Shown here: piece after piece, positions 56,401-64,000 of the stretch
Position numbering within the stretch: the first letter of the stretch is position 1
Layout of the letters: every line of letters starts with the position of its first letter
Assembly (NCBI GenBank): GCA_949592205.1
Contig: CATIUR010000001.1
Span: forward strand, 243,090,250-243,154,249
Direction of reading: 5' to 3'
Length of the DNA stretch: 64,000 nucleotides
Source of the DNA: Helichrysum umbraculigerum
Taxonomy: Eukaryota; Streptophyta; Magnoliopsida; Asterales; Asteraceae
Made by a program: the position numbers and the translations under genes
Notes under the pieces: generated by a model
What the model was told of the DNA's origin: nothing
The model's database searches: none
The model's input: the letters and a program-made list of their open reading frames with translations, nothing else

Positions 56401-58106
56401 AAAAATGCCACTATAGCATCCAATAAGTGCCACTAAAAGCATTTCATATACAATACTCACTTGACTCAAAACATCTTTGTTAAGTCCCGTAACTCATTTA
56501 AAATGTTCACGTTATAACATATTTTTCAGTCAAAAAGTGCCACTAAAATACCCCTTAAGTGCCACTATAGGTATATGAAATAAAAAGTGCCACTAAAAAC
56601 ACCACCTTCTAAACACTTATGCATTTTTGAAATTTGCAGAAATCTATCAGAATTAAATATGCAAACGCGATCCAGACTAGGCATGGTGGGATCGCGTTCT
56701 TCAGTAGAAAAAGTTCTGTAACCGAAAAACACTAGCAAACGCGATCCGGATATTTGGCCAGGATCGCGTTTCCAAGGCCAAAACTCGACTGGGACATTTT
56801 ATAACTAGGGAACGCGATCCGGACTCGAGGCTGGGATCGCGTTGAGCTGCGTTTCAGCTCCAGTACAGACCTGCAACTACATTTCAGCTCGAATCAAACT
56901 TAACCAAATCACTAAGTTACAGTTACAATTCGACTTAGGCACGTTTTTAACATCAAATACCATCATACTACACCTATATAACATTAACCAACCACAATAA
57001 CATTCACTTACACTAAATTCACACCAAAATCATGAAACCCAATTAGATTTTTGATTAACTTCCATCATAGCTCAAGAACTTGAATTTAATCCATATAATC
57101 AATCAATAATCATCACATAGCATCATATATCAAAAGTAGTTATCATATAAACTCAAGAACAAATTCAATTAACCAATTATTCATCAAACTTAACATTTGA
57201 AATAAACCTCATTTACCTTTCAAAATGAAGAAGATGATGAATAGAAAGGATGACAAAAACTAGCTCGAATCACAACTTCAATCCACAATTCTTGTTTATG
57301 ATTCTTGATGAATTAATCTTGATTTTACTTAGGGTTTATGTGTTTGTTCTTGAAATGAAAAGAGATAAGAAAGAATTGGTAAAGTGATCAAAATAAAGGT
57401 CGGCCTCCTTTTTGAGCCGACTTAACATTTTGGGTATTTTATACCCGCTCTAAATCTATTGCCTGGAACCTAAAAATCAACTACGAGAAATTTATTTTAT
57501 TATACCGTCAACTTTAATATATTAAAACAAACAACATTTCACTAACCACAATAAGTCCTGAGACATATTTCACCAACTTTCACAATTAAACAGTTATATC
57601 AATTAAATTTCTAAAACAATTAAATACTAAATTTAAATAGAAAAATACCAGGCCACTGGAGAGGATGTTACAAAATATATTACATATATAGCTTTTGTAA
57701 AAAGTGTTGCATTAATATGTAAATGTGTTGCAATTGAGTTTAATATGTGTTGCATTATAGCGTTATAAGTGTTGTAGTCGAATGTAAAAAGTGTTGCATT
57801 TAAGTAAAAAATGTGTTGCATTAAAGTGTGAAAGGTGTTGCATTTGAGTATAAAGATGTTGCTTTATAGTGATAAAAGTGTTGCATTTTGGTTTAAAAGT
57901 GTTGCATTTGGAAACTGTATCATTTGGAAAATACATGCAACACTTAAAAAAAGTGTTGCTTATTCTAACACAAGTGTTGCCTTAGACCCAAGGCAACGGA
58001 GCCTAAGGTAGCACTTGTAAAAGTGTCGCACTAGCCCTAACGCAACACTTTTGAGGCCTAATACAACACTTTAGTGGTGTTGCATTAGGTTCATTTTGTA
58101 GTAGTG
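53453..58106. mobile_element. Non-autonomous CACTA (En/Spm-type) transposon
   Basis: The ends CACTACTACAAAAT and ATTTTGTAGTAGTG are near-perfect terminal inverted repeats (about 28 bp with a few mismatches). They are flanked by the 3-bp duplication GAT (53450-53452, 58107-58109), and removing the element restores element A's gag reading. Subterminal regions are packed with TGTTGCA / TGCAACA motifs (53470-53800 and 57690-58080), as expected for transposase binding sites. No transposase ORF is seen. 53800-55516 holds only short frames. Confidence 0.9.
55517..57672 (-). mobile_element. Solo LTR E (Tekay-like) inside the CACTA element
   Basis: On the minus strand it runs TGTAACATCCTC ... GGGGAGTTATA. 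It is flanked by AAATA (55512-55516, 57673-57677), with no internal region or second LTR. It carries three ACGCGATCC ... GGATCGCGT pairs (56664-56699, 56737-56770, 56811-56844), as in LTRs C and D. It probably arose by LTR-LTR recombination. Confidence 0.8.
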
Positions 58107-58240
58107 GATGATGGAGCATCAGCGAATCTTTTTGATCTGGTGTTCCTTCTGAAATTTGCAACCATCATTGCCATATCTCTTTCCAGCTTTTCAAGACCCT
58201 CATCATATTCATACTCTGACTGTTCTTCAGCACCTTCTCC

Positions 58241-59110
58241 TTATTCACTAGCTATCAGCGACTTTGAACTTTGCTTAGAAACTTTTGATTTATGTCTCTG
58301 ATCGATTTCCTCAAACTCAGCTACAAGGGCATTGGATATCTTCTGACTTCCAAGTGTTGCACGAATATGCTCACTCTGATCAGCTTGCTTTTCTGACTGC
58401 TCCCAGTTGAGCAAAATACCATAGACTTGAGTAAGATTAAGATTTGTATAATCATTTCTCTGTCTCGTACATGTAACAATGGTTCCCCAAACTTCTCTTG
58501 GCAATAATTCCAAGAACTTTTCAACGACAAATCGCTGCTCCTTTCCTATACCAGCCTTCTCCATCTTGTTCATCAGCGATTGATATCTGGTATAAGTAGA
58601 AGATAGTGACTCATTGGTATCCATTGCGAATAGCTCATACTGGCGAGTGAGATTTACTTCCCTGCAGCGAATAATATCAGAAGTTCCAATATATATATTC
58701 CTAAGTGTATCCCACATATCTTTTGCAGTTTTGCAAAGCCTGATTGATTCAAACACTTCGTCAGGAAGTGACATGCCAATGTAGATTTTAGCTTGTTTAT
58801 CTAATCTAACCAATCGTCTATCCTCATCCGTCCACTGTTCCTCTCTCTTAGGCAAAACCATTTCTGGTATTGCAGGAGTGGTAGCAGTAGCTACAACAGC
58901 AGGAATAATAGTGGTTGGAATATGGGGACCATTGGTTATGATATTGCAAAGACGATCATCAATAAGATCAAGAAACATCATCATCCGGGACATCCAGGTT
59001 TCAATCCTAGAGGGATCAAACGCTGGAGGTTTGGTAGTAGATACATTTCCCTTCTGATACCCAGAGTAGATCTGGTTTTTTGATTTAAACCAACTCTGCT
59101 CTGATACCAA
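58241..59110 (-). CDS. Element A gag, N-terminal part (truncated by a stop)
   Basis: About 280 residues homologous to B gag (RIETWMSRMMMFLDLIDD, YTRYQSLMNKM). The first in-frame ATG lies at the LTR edge, so the true start is probably further in. A stop appears after LIASE, where B continues with an acidic stretch. The frame then resumes up to the CACTA insertion at 58106. Confidence 0.8.
   Translation of the reverse strand: MVSEQSWFKSKNQIYSGYQKGNVSTTKPPAFDPSRIETWMSRMMMFLDLIDDRLCNIITNGPHIPTTIIPAVVATATTPAIPEMVLPKREEQWTDEDRRLVRLDKQAKIYIGMSLPDEVFESIRLCKTAKDMWDTLRNIYIGTSDIIRCREVNLTRQYELFAMDTNESLSSTYTRYQSLMNKMEKAGIGKEQRFVVEKFLELLPREVWGTIVTCTRQRNDYTNLNLTQVYGILLNWEQSEKQADQSEHIRATLGSQKISNALVAEFEEIDQRHKSKVSKQSSKSLIASE
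59098..59109 (-). promoter_or_regulatory. Primer-binding site of element A
   Basis: TGGTATCAGAGC on the minus strand, the exact complement of initiator tRNA-Met, two bases from the LTR. Confidence 0.9.
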
Positions 59111-59111
59111 T

Positions 59112-60145
59112 TGATAGTCCCGAATTCACTATTGATAAGTGAAATAGAATCTCAATATGTAAAGTTTAATTGTAGAAGGGGGGTTGAATACAATTAAAAA
59201 CTAATTCTGATTTTACTTGAGTTATTTAGCTAGTTTTTAATTGATTGAACACAAACAGAGTATATAGTAACAGATAGTAAATCAGATATGACAATATCAA
59301 AGAACAATAGTAATAGTAGCTAAATGGTGAATTATATTGATCATAAAATTCACAAGTGTTGATTGCGGAATGGACTAGCCCAAGCTAATCCAAATCAAAC
59401 ACACAAGCTAACTTATTACAAATGAGATGAGCAGTAGTGAACAAACACGCTAACTGCTCACTCACTGAGTTACTGTAACGTACCCTAGACAAACTGATCA
59501 CTGAACACACAAGTGATAAGTACGTACAGAAAACTAGCCTCTAAAGTACAATATACTGAACTATATATACTACAAGAATCCCGTAAATATCTCCTACAAA
59601 ATAGGATCTTGGAAGGACACGTGTTGCAACTTGATTGTCTTGATCTCTGATGAACCGACATACTGCGGGTCCCAATTCTGTTACCGCAAATATCTCGTTA
59701 CCTTTAATCCAATCAGTTGCCGCCATGTAATCATTCGAACATTCTTCAAGTACGAAGACTCTTGCTGATGTGTATATAAGTACAATACTTTTGCACTTGA
59801 TGATTGAGAGGCTTTATTGAATAGTCACTGAAGATGCAGTAATTCTCCTCACTCACTGCGAGCTAACATGCTCTTATAGAATGACTTGAAATAGAGATCT
59901 TCAGCGACTAGCTATTATTCGGGCAGTGACTTTTGCCTTATTAGATTTGAAGATGTAGAACTCTCGCTGCTAAGTATCAGCGACACACAAAGTTGAATTC
60001 TAATCTTCCTCAACATATCATTTCCCTTGAGAGTAGAGTGAATAATGATCAGCAGTAATAAACTCCAGCAACAGCAGCTTTGACACAATCCATTTCTTCA
60101 TCGAGTAGTGCATAGTTGAGTTGGTCAGCGACCAGTGACTCAACA
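59112..60145 (-). repeat. 5' LTR of element A
   Basis: 1034 bp; the partner is at 24711-25720. The edge holds the palindrome TGGTCGCTGACCA near the TGTTGAG terminus. Confidence 0.9.
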
Positions 60146-60150
60146 ATTTG

Positions 60151-61301
60151 ATTTATATAATTAGTGTTCAAAGTGGGTTTTAATGAGGATTATGAAATTT
60201 ATGGTTTCCATATGAATTTAAGTATTTAATATGTTGAATTGATGTTAGTAAAGCTAATTGATGAATGAATTAACATTTGAATGAGTTAAAGATTTAATAT
60301 TCATTAGTGTGTTCATGAAGGATTTTAATGGATTTTGTTAAGTCTTGTGAATTGAAGTCAACAAGTTTAAAGATGTTATTAATAGTGTTAAAAGAGTTTG
60401 ATTATGATGATAGAACAAGAATTAAAGTGGAAAGTTGATGAATGAATCATAGAGTGAGTTTATGATGAAGTGAAAATATTAAGATTAAAGAAGTAATATG
60501 ATCATGAAATAGTGTAGTCATGATATATGATTAAAGTTGATGATTAATTAGTGTCTAGTTGTATGATTATGTTGTTATGTATGATATGATAGGGATTTAA
60601 AGACATGGAAAGCATACGTGGCCATTGTTGTGAATTATCGTTTAAATATCGAGGTGAGTATTATGGGGGTTAAATGGGTAATTGTTGTGTATGTATGTAT
60701 CTTGGTTGTATATATGTATAGTGGATTATACTTGTTTCATATACGTGTTTCACATATTCGAATCGATTGTATGTGTTTCCGGATTGCTTCCGTGCAAGAG
60801 GATCATACAATCGGGTGGAAGATGATTTGTTTCATATACTTGTATCTTGACTTGTTTCTATATGTGGATTATATGAGGATGATATGATCAAGAATATGAA
60901 TGATTATATGTGTTTCCGGATTGCTTCCGAGCAAGAGGATCATACGATCAAGAGGAAGATGACTTGTATCTAGCCTTGTTTCTTAAACATGGTATCCATT
61001 TCGACGTGATTTGGTGCCATGGAGCCTTGTTTCTTAAACATGATATCCATTTCGACGTGATTTGGAATCATGAAGCCTTGTTTCTTACGAAGCCTTGTTT
61101 CTTATAAAGCCTTGTTTCTCATGATCGCGAATTCGCATAGTGCTTGTTTCTTACGTGGTGTTATGTTGGTGTTGAGTAAGATTATATGTTGTTAAATATA
61201 TGATTATAGTGTTTATTGTATGAAGTTATGAAGGCTCGGTTGTTTAGTGTGCTCAATGATTGAGTAGTGTTTTCAGTGATTATTCAGTGTTGATGGTATA
61301 A

Positions 61302-61340
<39 letters not shown>

Positions 61341-62357
61341 GTTAATATATATATGTATTATGTGTTATGTGAATTATTCGCTTAACTACCTATATGCTCA
61401 CTAAGCGGTGCGCTTACCCTTTCAATGTTTCATGTTTTAGGTAAATGGTTTGGTTGAACCAAGTGGACGATTAATGTTTTCAAGAGGATAGCGTGGATAT
61501 GGAGCTAGCTTTATGGTTAGAAATGCTCCATCTCTGTGAATCATTGTTGTTGACTATCACATGTGTAATTCGACCAAATAAAGAGTTTTTGAAATAAATA
61601 TGTGGGTCAAAGTTGTTGAAAAGTGGTAAAGAGTCAAGTATGATTGGTTGGTCAATTTTGAAGTTGACAAATAGTCAACAATGTTGGAATAGTTAAACAT
61701 GTATGAAATTGGGTGGTGTTTTGGTTGAAATATGGTTAATTTCACAAACGGGTCAAAAAGGGTTAAAATGGTCACGTGGTAAATTTGAATGGACTAGTGT
61801 TATGTGTTGTTTGACCATTGCTTTAGACTTGTTTTGAAGTATTGGGAAAGTGTGTAAAAAGTCAGAGTCTAAGTGCATGTGGTTTGTGAATTGAGTTGAC
61901 ACCAAAAAGTGGTCAAAACGACCTCGAATTGGTGACACGTCCAAAATGGTCATTTTTGGGAAATTTGAAAAAATATAAAAAGGGAAAGTTTTATATTGTT
62001 ATAGTGGTTGTGTGTGCAAAATTTCAGGTCCTAACTCACAACGATTAAAAAGTTATGCGCGTTTGAAATTAGTCAAAAATCTGACTTTTGTCGATTTTAA
62101 AAAATGGGCATGGGTACGCGATCCCAGCACTTTTCTAGGATCGCGTATGACAGTGTATTTTCGTCACAGTAGGGTTTTCATGTACATACGCGATCCCACT
62201 TCTTTCCAGAATCGCGTATCATAGTGTAAAAATGAAATTTTGGGTTTTAAAAGCTTGTTTCAACTATGAAAATTTATTACGGATAAAACAAATGGGGTAG
62301 TCATGGGACATTGTCGAGAGTGTTATAAATCGAAATTTTTTTTTTTGGGGCGTTTCA
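60151..62357 (+). mobile_element. Solo LTR C, right part (Tekay-like)
   Basis: Continuation of 24214-24710. It ends GGGGCGTTTCA at 62357, followed by ATTTC, one base different from the ATTTA before 24214, so it is probably a mutated target duplication. It contains two CGCGATCC/GGATCGCG pairs at 62115-62148 and 62186-62220, tandem-like GCCTTGTTTCTTA repeats at 60970-61120 and a TA run at 61308-61340. No primer site follows. Short ORFs here are not credible genes. Confidence 0.75.
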
Positions 62358-62510
62358 ATTTCCCTATATTACATGATTTCTATAATTTACAAATAAAAAA
62401 TCAACGTTATTTAAGTAATTTATGAATTATGATTTTATCCAATAATTTATCAATTATGATTTTATCCAACATAATTTTCTAATACTAAATATTTTTTGCT
62501 ATAAAATTAA
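62358..62510. other. Short AT-rich stretch, possibly Helitron body
   Basis: No gene is seen. It may be part of the Helitron whose 3' end follows, but its 5' TC end could not be recognised. Confidence 0.3.
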
Positions 62511-62542
62511 ATAGCCCGTAAATTTTACGAGTTATGATCTAG
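62511..62542 (+). mobile_element. Helitron-like 3' terminus
   Basis: A hairpin-forming CCCGTAAATTTTACGAG is followed by TTATGATCTAG and T, the 3' signature of Helitrons. It lies about 370 bp upstream of the GT14 start codon. Confidence 0.5.
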
Positions 62543-62914
62543 TTGTATGTATGAGTAGATTAATATATATATTCGTAACAAAAGAGAGTGTGACTACTCG
62601 AACTCGACTACTCGCCTTCGGAAAAAAAAAATATAATTTAATTTTTTTTAATAAGATTTAACCATGGAGTCCACAACTCTTCACGAGATTTTTGATCTGT
62701 TGAAAATATCGTCAGCATGCCTAAATATTTGTGTAGAGACTGTAGACATTCACGCACAGTCCATCAATCGACCTGATACATACTTTACTTTCCCCCACAT
62801 TCTATCTACACATATTTCAATTTCTTCTTCTTCCTCCTCCTCCTCCTCTTCCTCCTAGTATTTGTATAATTATTTATGTTTATCATCATGAAGTTTGCCT
62901 ACTAATCGCTTACG
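62543..62914 (+). promoter_or_regulatory. Probable promoter/5' UTR of the GT14 gene with an upstream ORF
   Basis: A CT-rich TTCTTCTTCCTCC stretch at about 62820-62855 is typical of plant leaders. An ORF of 64 codons (62664-62858) starts in a good context (ACCATGG) and ends 56 nt before the main ATG. If the transcript starts upstream of 62664, this would be a uORF. Confidence 0.4.
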
Positions 62915-64000
62915 ATGAAACAGGTTTCATTTGGGCATCGTAAATTATGGCTAATCTGGAAACTTTTAATCCTCTTAGGCCTATTTTCTTTAGTCATTAC
63001 ACTCTTACGGATTCAATTAAATTCCTCATCGTCTCAACTTAATCGTCGATCTCAACTTCCGATTCTAAACGATGATCAGGTGTTTGATGGAAACCCTAAA
63101 ATTGCTTTTATGTTTTTAGTTCGTCGTGATCTTCCCCTTGATTTCCTCTGGCAAACCTTCTTCGAGGTCAGTTAGTTAGCTTGTGTTAATTTAATCATAT
63201 ATTTATTATTTAGTTTACAGTATATGCTAATAATTCATGAATCAATTACAACTGAACTGATTGTAATTAGTTAACAACATGTTCTATAGAGTATGTAGTA
63301 ACATTTTTGCAGAATGCTGATGCAGCCAATTACTCTATTTATGTTCATTCCGAACCCGGTTTCGTATTCGATGAGACCACTACACGATCCAGCTTCTTTT
63401 ATGATCGCCATTTAACCAATAGCATCAAGGTGATGCAACATTCTCTTTAATCCTATTCTAATTACAGAAGAATATAACTATTATTGGCTTGATTGTCTGA
63501 AAATGCATCAAACTTTACCCAAAATAAACGGTCAGCTAACGCTATATATCTCTTACGACGTGACAATGTCTATATGAAACTTATATATGGATGCCATGTC
63601 AGCATAAAGGACCAGTTACTCGATGAAGTAGTAGATAGCTACAAATAATAATATTGAAAATTCGATACATTTGGTAAAGTTTGATGCATTTTCAGACATT
63701 TAATCCTAGATTTTAATATATATTCCATGATTGTTTAACAAGTATAGTTTGGGTTGTCTCTTATTTGGTCGAATGATTGTAGTGGTGATGTTGCAGGTAG
63801 GTTGGGGTGAATCGAGTATGATTGAAGCTGAAAGATTGCTTCTCCGAGCAGCTCTTGAAAATCCGGCAAACCGGAGATTTGTTCTCGTATCAGATAGGTA
63901 TATCTTCATGTTCATAATCTCCATTTTCGTTGCTGTCGTTGTAGATTTACGGTTTGTTTTTCCCTTTTCCATACAGTTGTGTTCCGCTATACAACTTTAG
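62915..64000 (+). CDS. GT14 family glycosyltransferase (Core-2/I-branching GlcNAc-transferase-like), 5' part
   Basis: Exons 62915-63166, 63313-63429, 63797-63897 and 63977-64000 (continuing beyond the window) keep one frame with GT-AG introns. Residues about 8-30 (WLIWKLLILLGLFSLVITLL) form a signal anchor, implying a type II Golgi membrane protein. The catalytic-domain start reads KIAFMFLVRRDLPLDFLW, YSIYVHSEPGFVFDETTTRS, TNSIKVGWGESSMIEAERLLL, RFVLVSDSCVPLYNF, the usual opening of plant GT14 proteins. Some plant GT14 enzymes are glucuronosyltransferases acting on arabinogalactan, but the substrate here cannot be told. The start ATG is the first in frame before the anchor. Only about 165 residues are in the window. 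Confidence 0.88.

Larger units (their letters stand above)
24711..60145 (-). mobile_element. Element A: pol-less Ty1/copia (Sirevirus-like) LTR element, heavily interrupted
   Basis: LTRs at 24711-25720 and 59112-60145 are flanked by the duplication ATTTG (24706-24710, 60146-60150), which lies inside LTR C. The primer site abuts the right LTR and the polypurine tract abuts the left one, so the element reads on the minus strand. Its own DNA (24711-25874, 36038-36407, 47090-53452, 58110-60145) is about 9.9 kb, equal to copy B. It was later hit by element B, gypsy F and a CACTA element. It carries gag and an accessory coding region but no pol domains. The LTRs differ at about 16 sites plus two indels. 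Confidence 0.85.

Noticed and set aside
60618..61107. Frames of 65-89 codons in LTR C
   Set aside because: They arise from tandem-like repeats inside the LTR and have no start or coding support.

Overview
The window is nuclear DNA of a flowering plant, most likely a eudicot. It is AT-rich, has GT-AG introns, two plant-type genes at its edges, and about 49 kb of transposable-element (TE) and intergenic sequence between them. The style of the retroelement open reading frames (ORFs) suggests an asterid, perhaps Asteraceae, but that is a weak inference.

Left part (2.3-13.6 kb): a KDM3/JHDM2-type histone demethylase gene (RING-like finger, second Cys-rich module, JmjC) on the + strand. Eleven coding exons can be spliced by eye into one 919-residue frame. 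Intron 9 is about 7.1 kb, is loaded with MITE-type elements, and separates the Fe-binding core of the JmjC domain from its last 69 residues. Upstream lie further MITEs and a TAA microsatellite.

Middle-left (13.6-24.2 kb): two outward-facing Helitron 3' ends, a 2.77-kb Tekay-like Ty3/gypsy LTR with its primer-binding site, a hAT-type MITE, an ATT microsatellite, a Stowaway MITE, and a decayed copy of a TGA-type (bZIP/DOG1-domain) gene.

Middle (24.2-62.4 kb): a four-level nest of elements. Level 1 is a probable Tekay-like solo LTR (C). Level 2, inserted in it, is a ~10-kb minus-strand LTR element (A). Level 3, inserted in A, comprises a second copy of the same family (B), a Tekay-like Ty3/gypsy element with a full gag-pol layout (F), and a non-autonomous CACTA transposon. 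Level 4 is a solo LTR (E) inside the CACTA. Exact target-site duplications are visible for A, B, F, CACTA and E, and LTR divergence (A about 1.6%, B about 0.8%, F about 0.6%, counted by eye) fits the nesting order.

The most unusual object is the A/B family. It has the LTRs, tRNA-iMet primer site and GGGGGAG polypurine tract of a Ty1/copia (Sirevirus-like) element and a long gag with two zinc knuckles, but no protease, integrase, reverse transcriptase or RNase H. After a noncoding spacer comes an accessory coding region of about 1,460 codons. In each copy the spacer holds two hairpins with an identical 13-nt loop and different stems.

Right end (62.4-64 kb): a Helitron-like 3' end and the first four exons of a GT14 (Core-2/I-branching type) glycosyltransferase gene on the + strand, cut by the window edge.
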